Shown piece by piece: positions 33,085 through 45,384 of a DNA stretch of 64,000 bases (its first letter is position 1; each line of letters opens with the position of its first letter). Under the pieces are notes generated by a model that was given only the letters and a program-made list of their open reading frames with translations, was not told the origin of the DNA and searched no databases. This DNA is from Citrus sinensis (lineage: Eukaryota > Streptophyta > Magnoliopsida > Sapindales > Rutaceae). The stretch spans positions 51,501,501 to 51,565,500 of the forward strand of contig NC_068558.1 of NCBI RefSeq assembly GCF_022201045.2. Reading direction: 5' to 3'. The translations under genes were made by a program, and so were the position numbers.

Positions 33085-33295
33085 TGTTGGCTCCACTAGC
33101 AATGAAGTCCCCTTAAGTGGCTTGATTGGGTTTGCTCCCTAGTTCGAGTCGTAGGGAAGTCGCTTTTGTTGGGAGAACTTGTGCCTCTTGGTTCGAGCGT
33201 GAACTTCTAGTCTAGGTTGTGGTACGAGCTTAAATGTGTCTCCCACAATTGAGACCCACCCCAAGATACCTCATGGTTAAAATAAAAAAAAATGT
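33085..33295 (+). repeat. Candidate tRNA-derived SINE-like element
   Basis: The stretch carries an AGTTCGAGTCG box resembling the polymerase III B box (consensus GGTTCGANNCC), preceded by about 30 bases with a TGGCTTGATTGGG box that vaguely resembles an A box, and ends in an A-rich tail (33285-33295). A second TTCGAG occurs at 33193. I cannot see clean target-site duplications, so this is tentative. Confidence 0.25.
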
Positions 33296-34751
33296 TTGGA
33301 GTTTTTTTCTTTGTTTATCTCCTAGTCCATTAAGAATTAATCAGCGCGCAGGGAAGACAATAGAGTGCCTGGATTCCTTGATAAGTCTTGAAATCTTTAT
33401 GAAATTTAATGTATGTTGATTGCATTCAGCTTTAAACCCTAATTTAATGTTCCACCACAATTTTTCTGCTTTTTTCCTTCTGTTGATTGCATTAAGATTA
33501 TGTAATCGAATATTGTCGAAAAAAAAAAAGATTACATTATCGAAATAGAATTAAGCGGCAAGATATCTGCACTGCTTACAAATTTTCAAATCTAGCTAAA
33601 AGAATTGTTTGCAGTAGATTATATCCTATGAGCATTCTAGATGGATGGGTGATGAAGATAGGCGGAAATGACCTGAAACTTATAATTATTAGGTTTCTTG
33701 TTGATTCATGACACTCGCGTATTGTAGCACAAAGTGAGCTGCTTGCTCCCCATTTATAGTTTTCTAGTTTGGATCTTATTGATAAGAATTTACAAATTTC
33801 TAATGTTATGAATTTGGTGTCTATTTTACGGAGGTGTTTATATAATGCTTGTTTATTAATTATGAGTTGCTGTGCAAAATTGGGGGGGCTGCTCTCATGT
33901 ACTTATTTGATAGCCCAAGCTTCCCCTTTTTATTGTTTTCCATTTAAGCCGTTAAGGCTCCAACTCATTTTATTTGAGAAGCTATGTTAAAGTCACATTA
34001 TTTGTTTCACACATATTTTAGGATTGGAGGAGTGTAATGTTATGTAATAAGGGCTGATTAAACTGTTGGAGGGTGTAAGAAAATATTTCTTAGGATCGTC
34101 TTGATCGAGCTGAGTGCTGCAACAAGCTGCGCTGTCACAGCGCGCAGCTGCCTCGCGCCTATGAAAGAGGTGAAATATTTTCCTCAAATATAAGTGTGGG
34201 GTAGCTGCTCCAAACAGGGCCTTCAAATGGAAGCTATATTGTGCATTCAAGAGAATTGGTCTTCTTCAAAATTAATTTAAGAAAATTTCTTACTCCATTG
34301 CCAGGTTCTACGAAGCAAGCCGTGCAAAGTACGCTCTGAAACAGTAAAATGAAACTGTCATTTCAGATTATTAGGACTGCAACAATGAAGAATCATTTGT
34401 GAAAATTTTGCGTTGTTTTCGTTTAGTTTTCAAAATTTGTTCATTAGCATTATCATGATTCTGTTTTCGTTTCTTTGAATAAAGATTCACTCTAAATATA
34501 CTTAAATGCAGTTATAAGTTTACCCGCGGGATGGTTGCGGGTGGCGGGACCTTTGCATACGTATGCGCGCCACGTTCGCTTACCAAACACGAACATTCAA
34601 AATTGCAGTCGGTTAAGGGTATTTCTGTCATTTCATTGAATCTCCATAGTACATCTCGCTTTCGCGTATGTTTTCCGCAGGGATTTTTTTTTCCCTTTTT
34701 TAAACAATGAACGGCTACTTCATTTTGTAAAATTTCTGCGAGGGAAAAAAA

Positions 34752-37700
34752 ATGAAGTACAAAGAGCGGCTCCAAGTAGCCGCGAAAATCATACACGACA
34801 ACGACGAGCGCGATGGTCAGACGCCGGTGGACGCTGCGGAATTCGGTGTCACGGCTGAGCTAAAACCTCACCAAGTCGAGGGACTGTCTTGGCTCATAAG
34901 AAGATATCTTCTTGGCGTCAATGTTCTTCTTGGTCGGTTTTTACTTTTCTACACAAATTTAGGGTTTCTTTTCGAATTCTGGTAAAAACAAAAGAAGCAA
35001 TTCTCCAGAAACTTTGAATCTTACAACTGTTTTGATTGTATTTGCAGGAGACGAGGTATGCTCTTTCGATCCATTTCTCTAATGGAACAGATTTTGTTCT
35101 TCAATCGTCATAAACGTCTGTTTTTTTTTTCTTCTTTCCTCTTATTTTGAATTTTGGACTTATTTCCACTTTCCCAAACATGTATTGGGCAAAATTTATG
35201 ATACTTATTTTGAATTATTTATTGGACTTTAAATTTTATAGCATTTCACTTTGTTGGTGTAAAATGTGTTTAGATTTATGAACAGAAACCCTAATTCCAG
35301 AATCGTGGAGAATATTTCTGTTGCTTTCACTCTGTACTGGAAATTGCTGCATCAAACTTTCTGATTGATTTTAACTTCTTTCAGATCTAGTTGTGCAAGA
35401 CTGTTTAATATTGCAGTGAGCTTAGTTTTGGCCTTCATTAAACTTACGTAATTGAATAGCATTCAGATGTAAGACAACTGCACTGTTTAGCCTTTTCTAA
35501 CCTATGTGCATTATTTCCAGATGGGATTGGGGAAGACTCTGCAAGCCATCTCTTTCTTGAGCTATTTGAAGTTTTCTCAGATGTCACCAGGGCCATTTTG
35601 TGAGTTAGAAAAAATGCCTTTTATCCATCTCTTGATATTGTAAGAGTTATCTGGAAACAGTTTGAGTTAGTGCTATTATTTGTTTATTTTCTTCTTCTTG
35701 TATTGTTTTACAGTGGTATTATGTCCTCTAAGCGTGACAGATGGTTGGGTATCAGAGATGGCTAAATTTACCCCAAAACTTGAAGTTCTGAGGTATGTTG
35801 GTGAGAGAGAACAGCGGCGCAATATACGCAGAACAATGTATGAACACGTGAAAGAGCAGTCCCAGATGTCTAATGTGAGTTTTTTGTCCTAGAATTTGGT
35901 CTTACAAATTAAACTCAGACTATTAGTAGGACTAATTTTGAATTGTATGGATTTATGCAAAATTGGGTTGTTGTTTAATCCTTGGCATTTTTCATGGTGT
36001 ATGTTTCATTTGACATATATAGATATAGAGAGAGAGAGAGAGAGAGAGAGGTTATCTAATAATGGATCTGCACTTTAGTTAAAATGTTGGATTCCAATTG
36101 GATAATATCTACATATGTTGGGTCCTACCGTGTGTAGCTATTAAAATTAAACAAAAAAAGGAATTCAATGGTCCAAATTGGGAGCTTGCACTTTATAATG
36201 TAATTTTACAATGAGAAAATCTCTTAATTATTAAAGTAAGGGACAAGTTAAAAGAAAAAAAAAAACACAGTCCGTATTGAAATCTGTGTTTTTTTGTCTT
36301 TTAACTTGTCCTTACTTTGTTAAAGTACGGGATTCCCTTGTTATAAAATTATTTTATACAAGTACGTAGGAAGATGAACTAGTAAGCACCAATGCCAACC
36401 ATATAGTGAGCACCTGGACACGGGCAGCGTCTGTGACTCCTTGTGGATGGTGTTAAAGCTGTGGATTAACCAGATGGTGAGCATCATCGCCTACTAGATC
36501 ACTCTCTCTCTCTCTCTCTCTTTATATACACACACACTCTCTTATATATTTTCCTCTTTTTTCCACATTTGATTGTCTTGATGGTTTCAAGTTAAATTCT
36601 TTTGCAGGTCTCACCATTGCCTTTCGATGTACTGTTGACGACATATGACGTAGTATTGATGGATCAGGGTTTTCTTTCCCAAATACCATGGTGCTATACA
36701 ATAATTGATGAAGCTCAGAGACTTAAAAATCCTTCTAGTGTATGTTTGAGATTTATGTATTCATAAACCTTTATTTCTGTATTTACAATTGTTGGCTGAA
36801 AGAACTAATTTTATTCTGTATAAAGCAAATAATAGAGTATTTACTGTCAATCACATGAATTATCATATTGCCGTAGCTTTTATATGTAGTTGGGTCAGTT
36901 TATATGATGTAAATCAGAATGTGACTAGAATTATGTTGGTAAGACTGGTGGCATATAGGTACTTGTTTCCCTTTTCTTCGCCTTTCTTTCTTCATTTGTT
37001 GATTACTTGTGTGAATTTGCTGCTGGTTGGGTGAAATGGACTGGAACAGAGTGGTGAAAAGTCTTTCTTTTCTCTTTTCTATTCCCTTGTGATTAGTCAA
37101 TGGAAGCATTTTAATTCTTTTTTAAATTTATTTTTTAAAAACAGGTTCTGTACAATGTCCTCAGAGAGCATTTTCTTATGCCAAGACGATTACTGATGAC
37201 AGGCACACCTATCCAAAACAATCTTTCTGAACTTTGGGCTTTGATGCACTTTTGTATGCCTTCAGTTTTTGGGACGCTGAACCAATTCCTTTCTACTTTC
37301 AAGGATGCTGTACATTCTTCATCAGGTATTTTATTGTTCTATGATTAGGTTGTAGAAAATTGAATTCCTTTCTAAATGTGGTTGTCCACTTTGCATCCAA
37401 TTGAAAATCAAAAGATGAACATATTGATCGAAAATATTTCTATTATTGATATCACTTTAGTGACTTTTTTACCCCCTTAGTTTGGTTGATGAAAGGTTGT
37501 GATTAGACTAAACTCTGAGCGACTGCTTTTCTGTTGTTGTGTCTCTTGTGCTACTGAAAGCTCTAAAAGTTCAATAGTTAGTCCTCTATGGACCTTGAAA
37601 TTCTATATTTCAGAGTTTTGTTGCCTTATTTGTTTTTTAATACTGCATTTTCTTGCTCAAATTGGATATAAGAAGGGAGTTTTGTTTCCTTCAAATTTTG

Positions 37701-40700
37701 ATGGATGAAAGTCTACGTGCCTTTATGTTTCATGCCCAGAAAAGCAGAATTGATCGTGTCACATATTTTTGTGATCTATTTTTATCAGAAAAATTAGTAG
37801 CCAACTCCTAAATGGATTTACTGTGAATGAAGAACGGAAGTTTGTGCATATGGTTTTTAATTATTCCTCATCTTCTCAAAAGTTTAGAGCTTAAAGTGGA
37901 TGAATTTTGACAATTCAGATGAACATTGTTCTGTAGACAATTCAAAGCAATTGCTGTTTTTCTTGTTTAATTTCAGTGCTTGATGATATTATCACAAACA
38001 GCCAAAATCTAATCTTTGTCAAGAATTTTATGCACTGTATGTCTTTTTGTAAATATTGTATTTGTTTTAAATGAACAGCTCCGAAACGAGGCAAGATCAA
38101 GGAACAATTTACGAGTTTGAAAGGTATATTGAGTGCTTTCATGTTGCGGCGAACCAAACAGAAGCTTGTTGAGTGTGGACATCTAATGCTGCCTCCCCTT
38201 ACTGAGATAACAGTGTAGGCTTCCTAATTCTAAATTTTTAGATTTTGTTAAGGTAGAACTTTTCTTTGTGTTTCCTGCCATGCCATTCTTTTTGCACAAA
38301 CTTGTGAGGCCTGATTGCATCATAAGAGGTTTAGACACTTTATCATGACAGGATGGCTCCACTTGTCAGCTTGCAAAAGAAGGTATATGCGTCAATTTTG
38401 AGGAAGGAGCTTCCAAAACTTCTCGCATTGTCTTCCAGAACTGCTAATCATCAGTCTTTGCAGAATACTGTATGTTAGCTTGTTAAAATTTCACCTTGAA
38501 GCCTAGTTTCTTATTTTCCTGCACGTATCTGCAGCAAAGCAAACTACTTTCCCTCCTTGAGTAAACATTGAGGAGAGCATTATGTTTCTAGAAATATTTT
38601 TTGTTGACATGTAATACATGATTTTATGATGATAATTTGTTTGCCCATTCTGAAAGAAATTTATGAGCTCAATGACCTTCACCCATAGAAAGTAGGCTGC
38701 ATTTACATTATGCTTCCTGAATCCTAATCCTTGTTAGTTTTTAGATTATCATGGAGAACAGTGAAACCTTAGATTCCTTGTGTGGTGGAATGTTTTTCAA
38801 ATACTTGGACTATATATTTGCTTGGCTAGACCTTGGAGTTTTTCAGTTTTGTAGGTGATCAGACTTAAAGGCCTATACTTGTGCTACCTGCTGTGTTATT
38901 GATTGCTCCTAAGAGTTTCCTTTTCTTGTTGTAACACCAGTTATACCTTAGGAATTTGAAAAGAACTATGCAAAAACCTTTTTTTTTTGTGTAATTACCT
39001 ATTGGCTGAAAGACCTTCCATTAAAAGAGGAACTCTTTGCATGTCTTGTGAATTTAGTTAAGTGATTGACATTTAATTGCATAATTACGGTGCAACTCTT
39101 TCAATGTCTTTACTCCTATTTACCTATTCCTCTTCATTTGGGGATTGAATATTCTTGTTGTTTAATTATTAAATCTGTGGAGTGTCCAGTTAATACAGTT
39201 ACGAAAGGCATGTAGCCATCCTTACCTATTTCATGGTATTGAACCCGAGCCATATGAAGAAGGTGAACACCTGGTTCAGGTACTCTGTCAATTTAAGTTG
39301 GTTTAGTACAATAAAGGGTAGTGAATTCTGTGTTGGAATCAATTTATGTGATGTCTAATTGATAACCGAAGGAGTAAGGAAAATTGAGGAAGTGGTTAAA
39401 ACACTATGTTTTATTGTTCTCTGTTTCTTAGTTAGGGAAACTAGGCGTGGTTTCAATGTCTCTGAGTCCGCTCTTTTTGTATTTACCTTATGCTATCATA
39501 TAATAATTTCCTAAACTTTTTTATTTCCTTGATCAGGCCAGCGGTAAACTTGTAGTTCTAGACCTATTACTTAAAAAGTTGTACAATTCTGGGCATCGTG
39601 TCCTCCTCTTTGCGCAGATGACCCAAACACTTGACATATTACAGGTTTGTTTCCATAATGGAAACATTTAATTCTGGCTTCTGTTTGATTGCAAATGCTA
39701 TGTGCTTTTTGACTATTTTAATCAGAGTCTCTCACATGCTATGCAGGATTTCCTTGAATTACGAAAATATTCCTATGAGCGTCTTGATGGATCAATTCGA
39801 GCTGAGGAGCGCTTTGCTGCAATAAGACACTTTAGTGTGCAATCAGCTATAGAGAGACTGTATTCTGAAGCTGGAGGAAATGATGCTTTTGTTTTTATGA
39901 TATCTACAAGAGCCGGAGGAGTTGGCTTGAATCTTGTGGCTGCTGATACTGTGAGCTCTACGAAACACTTAACTTATCAATTTCTTGCTCTTTTGGCTTG
40001 AATGCACCATAGAAGCTGTATTATGTTCAAAAGAGAATTGGTCCTCAAAATTCATTTAAGAAACTTCTTATGTTTTTGAATAATTTAAATGGCATTTCAC
40101 AAATTTCTGCCCATAACCAGGTCATATTCTATGAGCAAGATTGGAATCCTCAGGTGGACAAGCAAGCTCTGCAGCGTGCGCACCGAATTGGTCAAATGAA
40201 CCATGTGTTGTCAATAAACTTAGTAACAGAACATACAGTTGAGGAGGTAAGATATTATATACTACTTTTTGGACTGGTTATATCTGCAACTGAATTTCAC
40301 TATTGTCATTCCAGGTTATTATGAGGAGAGCAGAGAGGAAGTTGCGGCTTAGCCATAATGTTGTGGGGGATGATGTTGTGGACAGGGAAGTGAAAGAAAG
40401 AACTGCAGTTGAAACGGATGATTTGCGATCTATCATATTTGGGTTACATCTTTTTGATCCTAAAGCAATTAATAATGAAGAATCAGATGATCTTAGGCTG
40501 TCAGGATTAAATTCTATGGTAGAGAAAGTAATTGCAATGCGCCATGAACAGGTGTCAGGCAAGGCTGGTCGGAAGTTTGAAGTCAATCCAGTGGCTCTTT
40601 TGGAAGAAAGTGATCTTTTAATGCACGAGAGTTTTGCATCTGCAACTTCTTATCCTGATCTGGATGAGGCTTCATATCGATCATGGGTTGAGAAGTTCAA

Positions 40701-40920
40701 GGAGGCATCAGAATCAAGCAGCAATACTATTGCAGAGTCGGGAAGGAGGAGGAGTCCTGAAGATAAGCAGCGGAAGCTTGAGGCAGCAAGAAGAAAGGCA
40801 GAGGAGAAGAAGTTGGCTAAGTGGGAGGCCAATGGATACCAATCATTGTCTGTTAAAACTCCTGTCTGTTCTCCTGGTGGTGATATGATGTCAGACTCTG
40901 GTTCTGTTCAATTTGTTTAG
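34752..40920 (+). CDS. CHR10: ALC1/CHR10-like SNF2 chromatin remodeler, truncated by in-frame TAG, 709 aa
   Basis: Thirteen exons up to the stop: 34752-34932, 35048-35055, 35521-35599, 35714-35874, 36608-36739, 37145-37325, 38079-38214, 38352-38469, 39190-39279, 39537-39644, 39747-39950, 40121-40246, 40315-40920. The product is a Snf2-family ATPase of the ALC1/CHD1L group, matching Arabidopsis CHR10/ASG3. Helicase motifs are complete: [12 protein letters not shown], Walker A DEMGLGKT (residues 62-69), DEAQ box, [24 protein letters not shown] and [11 protein letters not shown]. Exon 2 is an 8-base microexon that supplies part of Gly62 and Asp-Glu of Walker A. A Lys/Glu/Arg-rich helix (about 660-690) follows the helicase. 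The frame then meets TAG at 40918-40920, although coding similarity continues beyond it into a macro-like domain. The neighbour upstream is the CCD7 relic. Confidence 0.85.
35195..35319 (-). repeat. Inverted repeat, right copy
   Basis: Near-identical reverse complement of 32942-33066, located in intron 2 of the remodeler gene. The flanks of the two copies do not match, so the unit is about 125 bases. Confidence 0.9.
36026..36050. repeat. AG microsatellite in remodeler intron 4
   Basis: A run of about twelve AG units. A matching CT/TC run occurs at 36501-36521 in the same intron. Confidence 0.85.
36193..36355 (+). repeat. Long hairpin (fold-back) in remodeler intron 4
   Basis: Bases 36233-36270 pair with 36284-36318 in a stem of about 35 base pairs with few mismatches, closed by a loop of about 13 bases. 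Outer sequence (AATTTTA... on both sides) extends the pairing weakly. It may be a fold-back MITE or a source of small RNA. Confidence 0.75.
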
Positions 40921-42971
40921 GGAGATTGTACGCATCCTTTTAGGGTTTGTCCATCAGAGCCTGCAGTTATATTGAGGTTATCCTTTTACTGGAATTTTGC
41001 CATTTTGAGCTCTCTTATTGTTGTGCTTGGGAGTTTTGTGGCACCATGCTGGCTAATGCTTTTTCCTGTCTTCTTTCCAGTCAAAAGGAATAATTTTATA
41101 TTTTGTATTTCACATTTTTATGTTTATCCATCCTTGATGCTCCACTCTTTTCCCACTTGAATATAATCATGAGGTCATCCAACAAGCAATTTTGAGGGTA
41201 CATCATTTTTTTATGTTGTTCTGCTTTTGGTGGTATAGTTATATTTGAAAATTTTGATGTTGAGTTTGAATGGAATTTTATACGTACTATAATTAATTTC
41301 TAAATGAAATATTTAGATTTCTTTTTTGATTTCTATCTATGGAGCAAAATGCTTAGAAGATCTGTGAAGCTTGACAAATGAAATTGAGAATAGTCTTGTA
41401 GATGGTCACCAGAAAAGAACATTTTTTGAGAGTTTTGCCTAACCATTAAAAAAGTGGAAGCATGAGATTTTTTCGCAGCATCATACTGCTTATTACCGCA
41501 TGCAGTACAGAATAGTGAACTAGGATCTTAGGTTCTAACTATCTGTAGAAATTTTGTCAACACACGTCTGTTCTTGATCATGTAGAGAAGATTTTTGCTG
41601 CATTAACTTTCCTTAACGCAATACATTCCTTGCCTAGTTGAGAATATGTTCTTGATTGAAGTGTTTTTGTTCATTTTATGCTTCATTGTGATGCAGTAAG
41701 TTTCTTGTCATAAAGAATATGGTACGCTGAGATGTTTTATATATTGGTTGGGCAGTTTTGTTGATAACTCAGGACAATGGGGCCGTGGAGGGATGTTTGA
41801 TGCAATAGCAAAACTTTCTTCTAGTATTCCTGATGCCTATCAACGCGCTTCTGAATTTGAGGACCTTCATCTTGGTGATCTTCATCTTATAAGGATCAAT
41901 GGTCTGCTTTCATTTTCTTTTTCCATGTAAATTAGATTGTTTAATATCCTAACCACTTCCTGATAGACAGAAACACACTTTAGTATGATGTCTTTCTATA
42001 AATTGTTAAAAATCCAGCTGGTTCCCGATGCCTGTGAACCAACATATGAATTTCATATACAGAGTAACACAGATTTCCTGGCATTTTTGGGGCACTTTAT
42101 GTTTTATATCTTATACACAATACCACTTCCCTCAAATGCTTTTCATCTTTAAACATCAACTCCTTTTCTGCCGTGCAGAGGATTGTGATGATGAGAATAT
42201 GGATAATACTACCACTCTGTGGGTGGCTTTGGCTGTGGTACAGTCGTATAATCCTAGGCGGAAAGTCCCTCGCAGTGATATCTCTATTCCTGACCTGGAA
42301 TGTTGTTTGTCAAAGGCATCATTTTCAGCAGCTCAAAATTCTGGTAAGTTTCTGCACACCTTAGCGTATTCAGATATTAAGAATTGGACGGTCTGATTTC
42401 TTCATATTTAGATACCCACTTTTTAGTGTGTTGTCCGATTATTTAATGTTGAATAATCAGACAGTCCATTATGTAAAGCAAGTGAAAAAAAACTGCCCTA
42501 GATTTTTCCTTTCTGTATTTTGTCTCAATGTTGAATCATCAGAGCTATTGCATATTGCTACTGTATGAATTCAAGGTAGTCTCTTCTGGTCAATTTGGGT
42601 AGTCATTTGACTGCTTGTTAGAAGCACAAAACTCATAATCGAACTGTTTTTGACTGCTTTGATTGAAAAACTTTTTTTTATCTTTTTTCTGTGATACATC
42701 TAAAGCTATTTTATTTACTGCCCATTGTCCAAAAGCTTCAATCCACATGCCAAGAATTGGTTATCTAGATGGATCAGGTCGTTCACAGTGGTATACCGTG
42801 GAACGTCTCCTACGAAAATATGCTTCCATTTATGGCATAAAGATTTTCGTGTATGCCTCTCTCTCTTTTTCACCCACTCCTACAACCTTGTGCGGACCTA
42901 CATGTGTTTAACATGTTAACTCCTCTTTTATTTCTCATATTCACAGGTATTATTACCGACGGTCATCCTGA
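40921..42971 (+). pseudogene. CHR10: Macro-like C-terminal exons of the remodeler, cut off by the TAG
   Basis: After the TAG the same frame continues as GDCTHPFRVCPSEPAVIL to a donor at 40977, then exons 41756-41901, 42179-42343, 42736-42850 and 42947-42971. These 168 further codons are in phase throughout and end in TGA. They include [17 protein letters not shown], the LHLGDLHLI segment, LWVALAVVQSYNPRRKVPRS, and MPRIGYLDG with a final VYYYRRSS. This is the macro-like domain seen at the end of plant CHR10 proteins. Without the stop the protein would be about 878 residues, the expected family length. The domain looks undecayed apart from the single stop codon. Confidence 0.8.
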
Positions 42972-44009
42972 TGCTCAAGACATGACGGTGTATACATGTA
43001 CAGATGTATTGGTTATTTATAGAGTGAAATATGTTGTATTCCTACCTCTGAATACATGAGAGAACTAAAACTTAATGTGTAGGAAACCTTTTCTTATACA
43101 TCCTAATTTTTAATGTTTGTAACCCACTTTGTGGTATGGATCTATGAATCTACCTGCTTGATAGTACTAACGGTAAAACTTTCTGAAGGATTTTAGTTGT
43201 ACTGTACTACTACGGATTGTTGGTGAGATGGGTCCATCAAAAGTAACCCTTCCCAGAAGTTTTGAAGTAAGCCTAGGAAGCTGAGTTTGCATGGATGATC
43301 TAATGGGATTTCAGTAAGGAAGACGGAAGAAGCTTTGAGGATGCTATTTTACCCGGCATTTTAAGTTTCAGACTTAGTTTCCTTAATCATAATTGTGTGA
43401 TTTATCTTACAGGTAAGAAGCATCGAGGTCAAGACGGAGTTGAGATCCACGGATGCAATGTCCCGACTTTTACTGAGAATTTAAGTGAATGGAAAGATAA
43501 TTTATTCTAGTGAACACAATTAGCTCCGTTAATTCCACAAGGAAATTACTTGAATCTACCACCAGAGGTTAATCTCTTATCTTGCTTGAACCGTTTTACA
43601 AAGAGGGGAATCTCAAAACAGTGATTGGGGTTTAGGGACGAATGATGTGACTGGGGAAGTAATCATAACGAGGAAAGGTTAGCGTGCATACATTTCGCAG
43701 ACACGACCTTTCTCGACATTTTTGTCTTGCTCATATACTCATTGGAAAGTAACTTTGAAATTGAGTGGTTTTACGCAAGAAGAAACAAAAAGATTATTTA
43801 TTCCCAGACCCTTCGCACAAACAACCCATAAACCACCAACTTCGATAAAAATAAGTGTTTGTATAATTTTCATGCTAGACTTCCTTGACACCAACCTCTC
43901 TCCAGTACTAAACTGATCTCCCATTTATATCCGCCTGCCATGCGAAAACATGTACATTTAACATTTCCATCATAACTGAACATTCTTGTCTTCCGGCCCC
44001 GACTTCAAG
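42972..44009. other. Spacer between remodeler and polyketide synthase genes
   Basis: Remodeler 3' flank, then the polyketide synthase promoter. A TTTATATC element at about 43924 lies roughly 85 bases before the synthase ATG and could be its TATA box. No further gene is seen. Confidence 0.45.
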
Positions 44010-45384
44010 ATGTCACAAATTAACGGCAGTGGCAGCGACGGGCACCATTCTGCTTCAGCTAGGCGGACTCCCACTCCCGGAAAGGCAACTGTTCTTGCTA
44101 TTGGCAAGGCCTTCCCTAGTCAGCTCATTCCTCAGGAATGCTTGGTTGAGGGCTACCTTCGGGACACTAAATGTGAAGATGAGTCCATCAAGGAGAAACT
44201 TGAACGCCTGTGTAAGTGAAAATTATTACTTCTAGCAGTGATATAGATATATTTTGGTATATTATTCTTTTTTTAAAAAGTCATGGCTACGTTGGAGTTG
44301 TTTTGGTATAAATAGTAAAAAATACGTTATAACTTTAATCGTGTTTTTTAAATAAAAAAAAAAAGACTGAAATAATAATGCCTTTCATTTCAATTTGTGT
44401 TCACTTTTGCTAGGTAAAACCACTACTGTGAAGACAAGATACACCGTCATGTCCAAGGCGATCCTGGACAAATATCCTGAACTGACAACCGAGGGCTCAG
44501 CAACCATCAAACAAAGACTTGAAATAGCAAACCCAGCAGTGGTAGAGATGGCCTTGGAAGCAAGCCTTGCTTGCATTAAGGAATGGGGGAGGCCTGCGGA
44601 AGACATCACTCACATTGTCTATGTTTCATCCAGTGAGATTCGTCTACCCGGTGGCGATCTCTACCTCTCCAGCAAGCTTGGCCTTAGGAGTGATGTTGGC
44701 CGAGTAATGCTTTACTTTCTGGGCTGTTATGGCGGTGTCACTGGCCTCCGTGTTGCTAAAGACATAGCTGAAAACAACCCTGGAAGCCGCGTTTTGCTTA
44801 CCACTTCTGAAACTACCATACTTGGGTTTCGCCCACCAAACAAGTCCCGCCCTTATGACCTTGTTGGGGCAGCTCTCTTTGGTGATGGAGCTGCTGCTGT
44901 GATCGTTGGAGCTGACCCATTCCTCGATAAAGAGTCTTCTCCTTTCATGGAACTTAACTATGCAGTCCAACAATTCTTACCAGGGACACAGAATGTCATC
45001 GATGGGCGTCTTTCTGAAGAGGGTATAAACTTCAAGCTTGGCAGGGACCTTCCTCAGAAGATTGAAGAAAATATTGAGGAGTTTTGCAAGAAGCTCATGG
45101 CCAAAGCTGGTTTACAAGATTTCAATGATTTGTTCTGGGCAGTTCATCCTGGAGGACCGGCAATTCTGAACCGACTGGAAAGCAATCTCAAGTTGAATAA
45201 TCAGAAGCTTGAATGCAGCAGGAGGGCATTGATGGATTATGGGAATGTGAGCAGCAACACTATCTTTTATGTTATGGATTATATGAGGGAGGAGTTGAAG
45301 AGGAAAGGAGATGAGGAATGGGGACTTGCTTTAGCTTTTGGACCTGGCATTACATTTGAAGGCATCCTTCTCCGTGGCCTGTGA
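44010..45384 (+). CDS. PKSA: Type III polyketide synthase, LAP6/PKSA-like, 390 aa
   Basis: Two exons (44010-44211 and 44414-45384) give 390 residues; the intron splits the Cys codon of RLCKTTT, the usual place in the chalcone synthase family. The enzyme resembles Arabidopsis LAP6/PKSA, which condenses fatty acyl-CoA starters with malonyl-CoA into alkylpyrones for sporopollenin of the pollen wall, in anther tapetum. The catalytic triad is visible: Cys172 in LGCYGG, His312 in WAVHPGG and Asn345 in DYGNVSSN. The signature GFRPPNKSRPYDLVGAALFG and the ending FGPGITFEGILLR are intact. Compared with LAP5/PKSB, the words EIRLPGGDLYLS and CYGGVTGLRV favour PKSA. The ATG at 44010 is the first in frame. 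The gene is not part of the Arabidopsis block this region otherwise matches. Confidence 0.93.

Larger units (their letters stand above)
32721..34751. other. Upstream region of the SNF2 remodeler gene
   Basis: About 2 kb with no supported gene. It holds the left copy of a 125-base inverted repeat (32942-33066), a candidate SINE-like stretch and AT-rich sequence. A short GC-rich, conserved-looking patch (34520-34580) may be part of the remodeler promoter. Confidence 0.45.

Noticed and set aside
35048..35057. Resemblance of GGAGATCGAGGTATG near 32805 to the remodeler microexon as evidence of a larger inverted duplication
   Set aside because: The similarity is in direct, not inverted, orientation and is too short; the flanks of the 125-base repeat do not match.
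40875..40920. A short intron ending at TTTAG (40916-40920) that would remove the TAG
   Set aside because: The nearest plausible donor would leave an intron of about 45 bases, too short for plants, and it would delete conserved coding sequence.
43986..44009. Upstream extension of the polyketide synthase frame
   Set aside because: It begins at TTG, not ATG; the first ATG at 44010 gives the expected family length.
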